Shown here piece by piece: positions 38,895 through 48,984 of a stretch of 64,000 nucleotides of DNA (position 1 is the first letter of the stretch; each line of letters opens with the position of its first letter). The stretch comes from Planctomycetaceae bacterium (lineage in GTDB: Bacteria > Planctomycetota > Planctomycetia > Planctomycetales > Planctomycetaceae). The stretch spans positions 186,001 to 250,000 of the forward strand of contig JAWKUA010000001.1 in the NCBI GenBank assembly GCA_041398785.1. The letters run 5' to 3'. The position numbers were made by a program, and so were the translations under genes. Under the pieces are notes generated by a model. The model saw nothing but the letters and a program-made list of their open reading frames with translations. It ran no database searches and had not been told where the DNA came from.

Positions 38895-40842
38895 CGGTGC
38901 GACACACCGCGAAAGCAGCCGTCGAAGGTTCACGCAATATCGCCGACGAGCCCGATCCGGAAAACTGCCGCCCGGCGGATTCCACACTTCCGGTAACTCA
39001 CGGCTTCCGAAGGATCGGGTCCGCTCCGCGTCGCGACTGCTGATGCGGTTCTTTCAACTGCTGTCTCCGTTCCGCGGGCAGATCCTCTGGGCGCTGGGAA
39101 CGCTGACGGTGGCGACTGTGCTGGCGCTGATTCCTCCCGCCGGCACGAAGTTTCTCGTCGACTACGTGCTGGCGCAGAAACCGCTGCCGGAACCGTGGCG
39201 GACCTGGTTTCCTCAGTTGGCAAACGCGCGGTTGCTGCTGCTGGTAACCGTGCTGGTTGTGGTCACGATTTCGCTGACCAAAATCGCGATTCACATCTGG
39301 GGACGATGGTATGCCACGCGCATCACCAAGCACATTCAGCTCGACGTACGCCGGCAGGTCTTCGAACACGCCGTGCGACTGCCGCTGCATCGTGTTCAGG
39401 AAATTCGTTCCGGCGGCGTCGCCTCAATTCTGCGGGAAGACGGCGGCAGCGTCGGCGAACTGGTGTTCGGCCTGCTGTACAACCCCTGGCAGGCCATCAT
39501 TCAACTGATCGGCAGTTTTCTGGTGCTGGCCTGGATTGACTGGACGCTGCTGCTGGGAGCACTCGTGCTGCTGCCGCTGGTGTTCTTCACTCACCGGGCA
39601 TGGATCGACAGGATCCGACCGCAGTTCCGTGCCATTCGAAAGCAGCGCGAACAAATCGACGCCGGCGCGGCCGAAGCGTTTGCCGGCATGAGAATCGTTC
39701 GAGCCTTCAGCCGCCAGAAACGCGAAGCCGGTCGCTTCACCACCGAAAACAATCTGATGGCCAGGCAGGAACTGTATGCCTGGTGGTGGATGCGAGCGGT
39801 AGAAATGGTCTGGGAAGCGATGATGCCCGTCAGCAGTGCCGCCCTGCTGTTCTACGGTGGCTGGCGAGTGATCGATGGAGCGATTACCGTCGGAGACCTG
39901 ATGATGTTTCTGGTCTACCTGCTGATGCTGCTGCAGCCACTGGCCACGCTGGCCCAGAGCGCCACGCAGTTGCAGAACAGTCTCAGCGGTCTGGACCGAA
40001 TTCTGGATCTGCTGGACGAAGAACTCGAAATGCAGTCGACCGACGATTCCATCCGCGCGGACCGCCGCACGGCACGGGGCGACATTGAATTCCGCGGCGT
40101 CACGTTCGCCTATCCCGGTACCGATACTCCGGCCCTGATCGACATCAATCTCAAAGTCGAAGCCGGGCAAACCGTCGCACTCGTCGGACCAAGCGGCGCA
40201 GGCAAGACGACGCTGTGCAACCTGGTCGCTCGCTTCTACGACCCCACCGACGGTATTGTGCTGTTCGACGGTCACGACCTGCGCGATTACCGCGTGGAGT
40301 CGTTTCGCAGCTTGTTGGGAGTCGTGGAACAGGATGTGTTCCTGTTCGACGGCACCATCGCCGCCAACATCGCTTATGCCCGGCGGGATGCCGGCGAAGC
40401 CGAAATTCGGGCCGCCGCCGACGCGGCCAACGCCACCGAATTCATTGATCGGCTGGTCGACGGCATGCAGACCCTGATTGGCGAACGCGGCGTGAAACTC
40501 AGCGGCGGTCAGCGGCAGAGACTGGCCATTGCCCGGGCCATCCTGGCCAACCCGCGGCTGTTGATTCTCGACGAAGCCACCAGTAACCTCGACACGGAAA
40601 GCGAACGACTGATTCAGGAATCCCTGGGTGACCTGATGCAGGGACGCACGTCGTTCGTGATCGCTCACCGGCTGAGCACCATCGCGGGAGCGGATCGGAT
40701 CTGCGTTATCGAAAACGGACAAATCACACAAACCGGAACGCACCGCGAACTGATGATGTCGGGCGGAAAATACCGCACAATGGTCGAACAGCAGGTTCAG
40801 ATGACGCTCGGCAACGCCGACCCGGCCCTGATCGCGCATTGA
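38827..40842 (+). CDS. MsbA-like ABC exporter (fused permease and ATPase)
   Basis: A 671-residue half-transporter. A basic N-terminal extension (SSRRRFTQYRRRARSGKLPPGG) precedes six transmembrane helices (about residues 85-370) with QILWALGTLTVATVLALIPPAGTKFLVDYVL. The ATPase follows: Walker A VGPSGAGKTTL (about 454), Q-loop SLLGVVEQDVFLFDGTIAANIAY, signature LSGGQRQRLAIARAI (about 557), Walker B LLILDEATSNLD and switch His in FVIAHRLST. MsbA-type exporters flip lipids, lipopeptides or drugs. The start is not certain: ATG 38827 is used because the basic extension looks conserved, but ATG 39043 is possible. Confidence 0.92.
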   Translation: MQQSVTPDPTPNPTTTDEAARNDGATHRESSRRRFTQYRRRARSGKLPPGGFHTSGNSRLPKDRVRSASRLLMRFFQLLSPFRGQILWALGTLTVATVLALIPPAGTKFLVDYVLAQKPLPEPWRTWFPQLANARLLLLVTVLVVVTISLTKIAIHIWGRWYATRITKHIQLDVRRQVFEHAVRLPLHRVQEIRSGGVASILREDGGSVGELVFGLLYNPWQAIIQLIGSFLVLAWIDWTLLLGALVLLPLVFFTHRAWIDRIRPQFRAIRKQREQIDAGAAEAFAGMRIVRAFSRQKREAGRFTTENNLMARQELYAWWWMRAVEMVWEAMMPVSSAALLFYGGWRVIDGAITVGDLMMFLVYLLMLLQPLATLAQSATQLQNSLSGLDRILDLLDEELEMQSTDDSIRADRRTARGDIEFRGVTFAYPGTDTPALIDINLKVEAGQTVALVGPSGAGKTTLCNLVARFYDPTDGIVLFDGHDLRDYRVESFRSLLGVVEQDVFLFDGTIAANIAYARRDAGEAEIRAAADAANATEFIDRLVDGMQTLIGERGVKLSGGQRQRLAIARAILANPRLLILDEATSNLDTESERLIQESLGDLMQGRTSFVIAHRLSTIAGADRICVIENGQITQTGTHRELMMSGGKYRTMVEQQVQMTLGNADPALIAH

Positions 40843-40911
40843 CAGCTTCCAGAATTCAGGATCTGCCGATTCGAGCTGCGGACTTGTGACTTCCAGTCAG
40901 CGAGTGACACG

Positions 40912-43900
40912 ATGACACGGCACAGACTTTCTTACGCTTCGCACCTGCTAGTGGTCGGTTCCGGAATGCTGCTGGCCCCGGTCATTTGCCTTTCGTCACA
41001 GGCACTGGCCGCTGACCACTTTCGCGATCGCATCGTGCCGATCCTGCAGACGCACTGCCTGTCGTGTCACAACGACGTTGATCGCAAAGGAGATTTCTCA
41101 CTCCAGTCCGCTGTGGCGTTGAAGTCCAGTGATTTCGTCGAACCCGGCCGGCCCGACGACAGTCACCTGCTGAACGTCCTGATCGCCGCCGACGGCGAAC
41201 CTCCGTCCATGCCCAAAGACGCAGAACCCCTGACCAGCGACGAAGTGAACTCGCTGCGAACGTGGATCGCCGAGGGAGCACATTGGCCGGAAAACTTCGA
41301 ACTCACCGAACCGGCCGTGGACGACTTCGACTGGTGGTCGTTCCAGCCGTTGACGCGTCCTCCCGTGCCGACGTTCGAAGACGGCTCTGACGAAGCGGCC
41401 TGGATTCGTTCGCCGATTGATGCGTTCATCCTGGAAAAACTGCGCGAGCACAATCTGCGGCCGTCACCGGAAGCCGACCGACGGACGCTCATCCGCCGGC
41501 TGGCCTTCGACCTGACCGGGTTGCCGCCGGATCCCGAACAGCTTCACAAGCTTTCGCTGGTACCAATCACGGACGTTGTCGAACAACTGCTAGCGTCACC
41601 TCAGTATGGCGAACGCTGGGCGCGGCACTGGCTGGATGTCGTCAAGTACGCCGACACCTGCGGCTACGACAAAGATAAATTGCGGCCGAATGCCTGGCCG
41701 TATCGAGACTACGTCATCCGGTCCTTCAACGACGACAAACCCTACTCGCGCTTCGTCCAGGAACAGATCGCCGGAGACATCCTGTTTCCCGGCGAACCCG
41801 ATGGAATTCTCGGACTGGGCTTCATCGCTGCCGGGCCGTGGGACTTCATTGGACACGTCGAAGTGCCCGAATCCAAAATCGATGGCATGGTCGCTCGCAA
41901 TCTCGACCGCGACGACATGGTGACCAACACGCTGAACACGTTCTGCAGTGTCACGATTCAGTGTGCTCGCTGCCACAACCACAAGTTCGACCCGTTCACT
42001 CAGGAACACTACTACAGCCTGCAGTCGGTGTTCGCAGCGGTTGATCGAGCAGAACGGCCGTACGACATTGATCCGAAAGTCGAACAGCAGCGAAACGAAC
42101 TCACGGCGTCGCGGTCCGAACTCGACGCAGCGCTGAAAAAATTCGACGCCGAGCGACGGGACGAAGGTGGTCCGGAACTCGCCGCTTTGACCGCGAAGAT
42201 CAGCGAACTCAAGCCGCGAGCGATCGCGTCCGACAAGCGGCCGGAATTCGGCTACCACAGTCAGATCGCCGCAGCGAGCGACGTCGAAAAATGGGTGGAA
42301 GTGGATCTCGGTCGCGACGTCGCGCTTTCAAAGGTCGTCCTGCACGCCAGTCACGATGACTTCAATGGCATTGGAGCGGGATTCGGATTTCCCCGGCGGT
42401 TTCGCGTCGAAGCACGGACCAGCACGGATCAAACAATGACGGTGGCTGACTTCACGGACGCCGCATTCGCGAATCCCGGACTCCAGCCGATCGAACTGCC
42501 GGCGAACTCCGTCACCGCGAGATTTGTGCGCATCACCGCGACGCAACTGGCCGAACGTCAGAACGATTTCATCCTCGCTCTGGCCGAACTCGAAGTGTTC
42601 GACAAATCCGGTACCAACGCCGCAGCGGCAGCCGCCGTGAATGCGCTCGATTCGATCGAAGCACCCGATCGCTGGCGAAAGTCGAACCTGACCGACGGCA
42701 TCTGGCCGCGCGCGGCTGATCCGGACATCGCCGCCGACTTGGCCGAGGCGGAACAGCTGAAGAACGAAATCCTGGCTCGCGTGTTGACGCCGGATCGCGT
42801 CGCCGAACGTCAATCCCTGCAAACCCAGCGCGACGCAATCGATCAGCAATTGAAGGCGCTTCCGGCGGGCAGCATGGTCTACGCCGCGGCCACACATTTT
42901 TCTCCACAGGGAAACTTCAAGCCGACGAATGGCAATCCTCGCATGGTCACAGTTTTGCATCGAGGCAACGTGCAGCAGCCTGGCGAGCCCGCTCGTCCCG
43001 GCACAATTCCCTCAGCGAAAACGACGCGTGGCAGTTTGAACTCGGTGAAGAACAATCTGAAGCGGATCGCCTGCGAGATCGCTCGCTGGATCACTCGCGA
43101 TGACAACCCGCTGACATGGAGATCCATTGCCAATCGCATCTGGCAGTACCACTTCGGCCAGGGACTCGTGGATTCGCCGAACGACTTCGGACGAATGGGG
43201 CAGCAGCCGACTCATCCGGAACTGCTCGACTGGCTCGCAGCCGAGTTCCGCCAAGCCCAGTCGTTTAAGCACATGCACCGGCTGATCGTGAGCAGCGCGA
43301 CGTACCGGCAAACGTCGTCCGTTGTTCCTTCTCGCCGGCGGGGAGAGAGCCAGAGTGAGGGGGTGAAAGGTGCGAGGCGATTCTGCGGACGAGTTACAGG
43401 CACCAGCCGCGGCCCCTTATCCGGCCTCGGCCACCTTCTCCCCCGGTGGAGAAGGACATGCTGTTGCCAGTGCTGCTGAAATCGACGGCGACAACCGATT
43501 CCTGTGGCGGATGAACCGCCGCCGACTTTCGGCCGAAGAGGTTCGGGACAGCATTCTTGCCGTCAGTGGTCGCCTGAATCCGGAGATGGGCGGCCCCGGC
43601 TTCTATCTGTTCGAATCCTCGAAAAGACCGACCATTCGCCACACTACGAATACCACAAATTCGATCCGGCCGACCCGGCATCACACCGCCGTTCGATCTA
43701 TCGCTTCATTGTGCGATCGCAGCCCGATCCGCTCATGACAACGCTCGACTGTGCCGATTCGTCGCAGAGCACTCCCAAACGCACGGAGACGCTGACTTCT
43801 CTGCAGGCTTTGTCGCTGCTGAACAATCGCTTCGTGCTGACAATGTCGGAAGCCTTCGCGGAACGCCTGCAACAGCGATCCGGCACGACGGCCGAAAAAG

Positions 43901-44043
43901 TCGCGTTCGCGTTTGAACACGCCACCGGCCGACAGCCGACGGCCGACGAAGCGGAAACTCTGAGTCGCTACGTCGACGAACACGGTTTCGCCAACCTGTG
44001 CCGAGTGCTGTTTAACCTGAGCGAATTTGTGTTTGTGGATTGA
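40912..44043 (+). pseudogene. PSCyt1-DUF1549-DUF1553 planctomycete cytochrome protein, broken
   Basis: The intact ancestor would be about 1000 residues: signal peptide, PSCyt1 haem domain with CLSCHNDVDRKGDFSL, DUF1549 with RLAFDLTGLPPDPEQL and CARCHNHKFDPFTQEHYY, an inserted F5/8 type C-like domain (KWVEVDLGRDVALSKVVLHAS ... LAELEVFD), and DUF1553 with NPLTWRSIANRIWQYHFGQGLVDSPNDFGRMG. A 130-base palindromic insert (43327-43456) breaks the frame after SATYRQTSSVV; it resumes at HAVASAAEIDGDNRFLWRMNRRRL. A second break near 43617 is repaired by adding one C, continuing EKTDHSPHYEYHKFDP to the stop at 44043. Confidence 0.9.
43327..43456. repeat. 130-bp REP-type palindromic element inserted in a gene
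   Basis: Two inverted, imperfect copies of a REP-like unit lie at 43327-43362 (starting ccttctcgccggcgggga) and 43411-43456. The right copy contains the perfect hairpin ccttctcc-cccggt-ggagaagg (43434-43455). Cutting out exactly 130 bases restores the reading frame of the surrounding DUF1553 domain, which shows that this is an insertion into a former gene. Confidence 0.85.
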
Positions 44044-45502
44044 AATCATGCTCCCGCCGAATGTTCCTCAATCAAACCGGACAATCCTTTGCCGGACTTG
44101 CTGCGGCAACGATGCTGTTCGAACAGCAGCAGGCTGAAGCGGCAACAGGCACGGGCGGTGTTCTCGAGGCGCTGCACCACGCTCCGCGCGCCAAACGCGT
44201 CATTCAGCTGTTCATGGGTGGAGCCGCCAGCCATATCGATCTGTTCGATCACAAGCCGCTGCTGGAAAAGCATCATGGCGAACCGTCCGACTTTGGCGAA
44301 CATGTCGAAGCCTTTCAGGACGGACTCGGCCGTGGATGAAATCGCCGTTTCAATTTCGCCAGTACGGCGAATGCGGCAAGGCACTCAGTGATGTGGTCGC
44401 GCCGCTGGGTGACCACGTCGACGACATCGCGTTCGTGCACAACATGGTGGGCAAGACCGGAGTCCACAGTACGGCGACGTATCTGCAGGCAACCGGCTTC
44501 GACCGGCCTGGATTTCCCGGCATGGGAGCGTGGGTGAGCTACGCTCTGGGAGCCATCAATCAGAACCTGCCCGCGTTTGTTGTCCTGCCCGATCATCGCG
44601 GCTATGCCAGCAACGGACCGAAAAACTGGGCGTCCGCGTTTCTTCCGGCCAGCACGCAGGGAACCACCATCTTTCCTCAGCGAAAGAATCCCGTCGACGA
44701 TCTGTTGCCGCAGGCGGACTTCGTCACCGCAGGCGCCGACGCGGCCGGGCGAGACATCCTGCAGAGCCTGAACCGACGCTACGCCGACCGGCACCCGGAT
44801 GATTCGCGCCTGGAAGCTCGCATTCGCAGCTACGAACTGGCGGCGCGGATGCAGTTGAGTGCTCCGGAAGCGTTCGACCTGTCGCAGGAGTCTCATCACA
44901 CGCTGAAGATGTACGGACTCGACAACGCAGGAACGACGTATCCGGCGGAAATCAACATTCCGGAAGAAGCGGAATACTTTGGCCGCAAGTGTCTGATCGC
45001 TCGGCGCCTGCTCGAACGCGGAGTGCGCTTCATTCAAATCTGGTCGGGCAACGACAACAGTTTTCCGCGCCGCAACTGGGACAGTCACGAAGACATCGAA
45101 CGCGATCACGGCCCGCTGTCGATGGGCATGGCGATCGGCACGGCGGCACTGCTGACGGATCTGAAGCAGCGCGGGCTGCTGGAAGACACGATTGTGCTAT
45201 GGACAACGGAGTTCGGGCGCATGCCGTCGACTCAGGGAAGCAGGGGGCGAGATCACAATCCGTTTGTGTTCACGAACTGGCTGGCCGGCGGTGGCATCAG
45301 GGGCGGCGTCAGCCACGGGCCGTCGGACGACTGGGGTTACAAACCGCTCGATCGCAGCAATCCGACAGAAGTTTACGACATCCACGCAACGATTCTGCAT
45401 CTGCTGGGCATCGATCACAAACGCCTGACGGTGCGCCACGATGGTATCGATCGCCGCCTGACCGATGTACATGGAAACGTCCTGACCGAGATTCTGACAT
45501 GA
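44040..45502 (+). pseudogene. DUF1501 family Tat-exported protein, one frameshift near 44330
   Basis: Two frames make one DUF1501 protein of about 487 residues. The first has a Tat-type SRRMFLNQTGQSFAGLAAATML and FMGGAASHIDLFDHKPLLEKHHGE, ending after FQDGLG. The second resumes at WMKSPFQFRQYGECGKALSDVVAPLG and runs through EAEYFGRKCLIARRLLERGVRFIQIWSG, TVLWTTEFGRMPSTQGSRGRDHNP-type motifs to 45502. Adding one C at 44330-44331 (ccg to cccg) restores GLGPWMKSPF, the normal family sequence. It starts at TTG 44040, overlapping the broken partner's stop. It is the downstream mate of the PSCyt gene, and its stop overlaps the next gene by four bases. Confidence 0.88.
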
Positions 45503-46413
45503 CCGAAAGCACCGCAATGCACCGACGAACGTTTCTGGCCGCATCAGCTCTGGCACTGGCAGGTTCAGGACGCGCGGACGGAATGCTTCCGTCGACCGAC
45601 CGTCATGAAGTCTGTGTCTTCACCAAGCCATTCAATTCCCTGTCATTCGACGAACTCGCCGATCGCATCGCGGAACTCGGGTTTGACGGCATCGAAGCTC
45701 CCGTTCGAAAGGGCGGTCATATCGAACCGCAGGCCGTTCCGGAGCAATTGCCGAAACTTGTTGAAGCGCTGAAGAAGCGCGGCCTGACCGTGACGGTGAT
45801 GGCCACAGATATCAACGACCCCGGCGAACCGCTGACGGAATCCGTTCTGAAAACGGCCTCGGACCTGGGGATTCCGCGGTATCGCATGAAGTATTTTCAG
45901 TACGACGAGCGGCAGCCGATCCTGCCGCAACTGCAATCGTGGAAGTCGGTCTGTACTGATCTGGCCGCGATGAATGCCGAACTGGGAATCAGCGCCGTCT
46001 ATCAGAACCACGCCGGACGCGGCTACATGGGAGCCGCGTTGTGGGATCTTCAGCAGGTGCTGGACGGCATCGATCCGAATCACATCGGCGTTGCTTACGA
46101 CATCCGCCACGCATCGGTGGAAGGCGGCATGAGCTGGCCGGTGACGTTTCGCATGATCCGGCCTCACGTGACAGCGGTGTACGTGAAAGACTTCCGCTGG
46201 ATAGACGAGAAGGTCGAAAACGTTCCGCTCGGCGAAGGCCAGGTCGATCCGAAGTTCTTCGACATGCTGCGGGAAACGAACTTCACCGGTCCCGTTTCGC
46301 TCCACGAAGAATACCTGGACCACAATCCACCGGAACTTGTGCCGCGGCACCTGGCAGCGATCGCAACAGACTTCGCGGTGCTGAAGCGGTGGCTGCAACA
46401 ACCGAATGCGTAG
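45499..46413 (+). CDS. Tat-exported sugar phosphate isomerase/epimerase family protein
   Basis: A 304-residue AP-endonuclease-2-type TIM barrel (xylose isomerase-like). A Tat signal opens it (MHRRTFLAASALALAGSGRA). The barrel begins VCVFTKPFNSLSFDELADRIAELGFDGIEAPVRKGGHI and includes AVYQNHAGRGYMGAALWDL, IGVAYDIRHASVEGG, and VYVKDFRWIDEKVENVPLGEGQVDPKFF, with the usual metal-binding Glu, His and Asp positions. Substrate is unknown; these enzymes act on keto-sugars or inositol derivatives. It overlaps the broken DUF1501 gene by four bases (ATGA), showing it belonged to that operon. Confidence 0.87.
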   Translation: MTESTAMHRRTFLAASALALAGSGRADGMLPSTDRHEVCVFTKPFNSLSFDELADRIAELGFDGIEAPVRKGGHIEPQAVPEQLPKLVEALKKRGLTVTVMATDINDPGEPLTESVLKTASDLGIPRYRMKYFQYDERQPILPQLQSWKSVCTDLAAMNAELGISAVYQNHAGRGYMGAALWDLQQVLDGIDPNHIGVAYDIRHASVEGGMSWPVTFRMIRPHVTAVYVKDFRWIDEKVENVPLGEGQVDPKFFDMLRETNFTGPVSLHEEYLDHNPPELVPRHLAAIATDFAVLKRWLQQPNA

Positions 46414-46848
46414 TCGGAATCACGCACGTGATCGGAAGATGACTGCCGATTCACCGCGGAATTCGTCGAACTGTGCGTGCTGAAAACGCAGTCACGGTTC
46501 CGGAGATTCCGCTTTCCCCGGCGCAGTGTCCACGGGTGGTCGCACGAATGGAGCGATGTGCGGGAGACAGCCACACAGATTGCATCCGGAGTCCTTGCCG
46601 ACAACGAGGTTCCGTGTCACGATTCATGATCTGGCGCGGTTCCAATCGACTTCCAAATGCGCGGCGTCAAGAGTCGGACGACGGCAGTGGTGTTCAGCAC
46701 GGGGCCGCCGGAGCATTCGATATCGTGTGAGCACAGACCGATCATCGAGAAGTCCGCGGTAACGTCGGGCGATAGCCGTCCCCCGGCACTTGCCGGAACG
46801 TGAATCTCATCGTGCCGGCTGTGTGAAGCATTCTTTGGAGAAAGTGTC
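46414..46848. other. intergenic region upstream of the inositol oxygenase gene
   Basis: About 435 bases with no gene recognised; short open frames lack family features. It probably carries the promoter of the inositol oxygenase gene. No repeat or RNA gene was seen. Confidence 0.45.
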
Positions 46849-47727
46849 ATGACGGAAGCAGGTCATTCCAAATCCCGCGGACCAATGCGTGATCTTGGCG
46901 AATGGGACGATGATGTTCGCCGCCGTTACCCGGAATCGCCGGCAGCGGTCGCCGATGAACCGGATGGTTTTCGGAACTACGGCGACGACACCCGCGACGG
47001 TGTTCGCGAGTTCTATCGTCAGAACCACCTCTATCAGACGGTCGACTTTGTCCGTTCCGCGCGAAAACGGTATCTGCCGCCGAGGACCAGACAGATGGGA
47101 ATCTGGGAAGCGATGGACTTCCTCAATTCCCTGGTTGATGACAGCGATCCGGATATCGAACTGCCACAGATTGCTCACGCGCTGCAGACGGCGGAAGCCA
47201 TTCGAGCGGACGAGCATCCGGACTGGTTCATTCTGACCGGACTGATTCACGACATGGGCAAAGTGTTGTGCCTGTTCGACGAACCGCAATGGGCTGTGAC
47301 CGGTGACACGTTTCCCGTCGGTTGTGCGTATTCACCCAGGATCGTGTATCCGGAATTCTTCAGCGCCAACCCGGACAGTTCGGTGCCTGCATACCAGACT
47401 CAATGCGGAATCTACGAAGCCGGCTGCGGACTGGACAACGTGCTGATGTCGTGGGGACACGACGAATACCTGTATCACGTCGTCAGGCCGTACGTGCCCG
47501 TGGAAGCGCAGTACATGATTCGTTTTCATTCGTTCTACGCGGCTCATCGCGAGGGCGAATACACGTGGCTGATGGATGATCGCGACCGGGAAATGTTTGA
47601 ATGGGTCCGGAAATTCAATCCCTATGACCTGTACACCAAATGCGAGACGGCACCGGATGTGAATGCGCTAATGCCGTACTATCGCGAACTCGTCGGCCGG
47701 TTCTTCCCGGAAAAGATCTGGTGGTAG
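46849..47727 (+). CDS. myo-inositol oxygenase
   Basis: A 292-residue diiron oxygenase that cleaves the myo-inositol ring to D-glucuronate with O2. It matches animal MIOX almost end to end, including the diiron ligands: His in IAHALQTAEAIR, His-Asp in LIHDMGKVLCLF, His in NVLMSWGHDEYLYHV, His in MIRFHSFYAAHREGEY, and Asp in FNPYDLYTKCETAPDV. GDTFPVGCAYSPRIVY and CGIYEAGCGLDNV are also conserved. Bacterial MIOX genes are uncommon. There is no signal peptide, so it acts in the cytoplasm. Start ATG 46849. It converges on a SelA-like gene 24 bases away. Confidence 0.95.
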   Translation: MTEAGHSKSRGPMRDLGEWDDDVRRRYPESPAAVADEPDGFRNYGDDTRDGVREFYRQNHLYQTVDFVRSARKRYLPPRTRQMGIWEAMDFLNSLVDDSDPDIELPQIAHALQTAEAIRADEHPDWFILTGLIHDMGKVLCLFDEPQWAVTGDTFPVGCAYSPRIVYPEFFSANPDSSVPAYQTQCGIYEAGCGLDNVLMSWGHDEYLYHVVRPYVPVEAQYMIRFHSFYAAHREGEYTWLMDDRDREMFEWVRKFNPYDLYTKCETAPDVNALMPYYRELVGRFFPEKIWW

Positions 47728-47751
47728 CCGGCCGTTGCGCCACCGCGATTT

Positions 47752-48984
47752 CTACACGATCGATTCGCCCAGAATCTGCCTGACTCGGTCCGCGACGACG
47801 TTGTCTTCGCCCGGCTGCAGCATGAACACGGAAATCAGAAATCCGGCGTCTCCCGTTCCATGCACGCGAGCCGTCGCGATGGACGGGTCGCCGTCGCGAA
47901 GCTTCCGCCCCAGTTCCTGCGGCGTGATTCGCACGCGATCTGCGTCCCAGTCAATCAGCAGATGCGGCACCCGGTTGGCGATTGGTGGTGTGATCCTCTG
48001 AGTCGTCACGCTGGGGATTTTCGCGACGGCCGCTTCGATGGTGGCGATGCGGCGTTCCCATTCACGAAGCTCGGCGTCGTGATCAAGATGCACGAAGCGT
48101 TCAACGGCGGCCCACATGGCAACCAGGTCTTCCTTGCTGACCTTCATCCCGCGACCAATGTTGCCGCACCGCGGCGCTGTGTTCAGGGTTGCGGCTTCGA
48201 TCAGGTCGCGTCGGCCCAGCAGCAGCCCCGCACCCTGCGGACCTCGAATCGCCTTGCCGCCGCTGAACACAACCATGTCATAGCCCATCCGGTTGAACCT
48301 GGACAGTGCCTCCACCGGCGGAGCATCGGCCGCCGCGTCCAGCAGAGTGGGGATGTTGTGTTCGCGAGCAGCGCGGATCCATTCGGTCTGAGGAATCTTC
48401 GATGACTCCTCATGCACGTTGTACGAAAACATCATCGCCGTCCGGTCGCTGATCGCGCGATGCAGGTCGTCGATCGATTCCACATCGACCAGCCGGACGC
48501 CGCAGGCGGTCACCAGATTGTCATAGCATTCGCGGTGCGACGTCTGCCGGATCACCTGCCAGTTTTCATCGGGCGGCAGTGGCAGGCGTCCGATCAGACT
48601 GTGATCGCGATACGTCAGCGCCGCGGCGGTTCCCACCAGAATTCCTCCGGCGGCACCGGTTGTCACCAGAGCCGCTTCGACGTTCAGCAGTTCGGCAATC
48701 TTCTGGCCGACGCGGTCCCGCAGTTCCGTCAGGCTGACAAAGCTGCGCGAAGCGGCGGTCCAGGCAGCGATGACTTCCGGCGGCATCAGCGATCCGCCGA
48801 GTGTCGTGATTGTGCCCGCGGCATTGATGATCGGACGAATGCCCAGCGTTCCGTACACATCCGGCAGCCGGGAATCTTTTTCTTCCGCGACAGTCGTCGA
48901 ACCGGGAAATGTTGCAGCCATTGTTCCTCCGGCCCCGGCGGCCAGCAGGTGCCGGCGGGTCACAGCTTTGTGATCCTCTGTCAT
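47752..48984 (-). CDS. Tat-exported SelA-like PLP-dependent enzyme
   Basis: A 410-residue fold-type I PLP protein related to selenocysteine synthase (SelA) and D-glucosaminate-6-phosphate ammonia-lyase (DgaE). It has PIINAAGTITTLGGSLMPPEVIAAW, SLTELRDRVGQKIAELLNVEAALVTTGAAGGI, and TLLDAAADAPPVEAL with the PLP-contact Asp. The Schiff-base Lys is in VVFSGGKAIRGPQGAGLLLG. A Tat-like leader (VTRRHLLAAGAGGTMAATF) predicts export, unlike canonical SelA. No selenocysteine machinery (selB, tRNA-Sec) is nearby, so an amino-sugar or amino-acid lyase role is more likely. It overlaps the RidA gene by four bases. Confidence 0.87.
   Translation of the reverse strand: MTEDHKAVTRRHLLAAGAGGTMAATFPGSTTVAEEKDSRLPDVYGTLGIRPIINAAGTITTLGGSLMPPEVIAAWTAASRSFVSLTELRDRVGQKIAELLNVEAALVTTGAAGGILVGTAAALTYRDHSLIGRLPLPPDENWQVIRQTSHRECYDNLVTACGVRLVDVESIDDLHRAISDRTAMMFSYNVHEESSKIPQTEWIRAAREHNIPTLLDAAADAPPVEALSRFNRMGYDMVVFSGGKAIRGPQGAGLLLGRRDLIEAATLNTAPRCGNIGRGMKVSKEDLVAMWAAVERFVHLDHDAELREWERRIATIEAAVAKIPSVTTQRITPPIANRVPHLLIDWDADRVRITPQELGRKLRDGDPSIATARVHGTGDAGFLISVFMLQPGEDNVVADRVRQILGESIV

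Noticed and set aside
39424..40839. 471-residue minus-strand open frame
   Set aside because: Antisense to the ABC exporter; low-complexity Gln/His-rich translation.
47752..48984. SelA-like gene as evidence for selenocysteine biosynthesis
   Set aside because: It has a Tat leader and no selB, selD or tRNA-Sec nearby; a SelA-related lyase is more likely.
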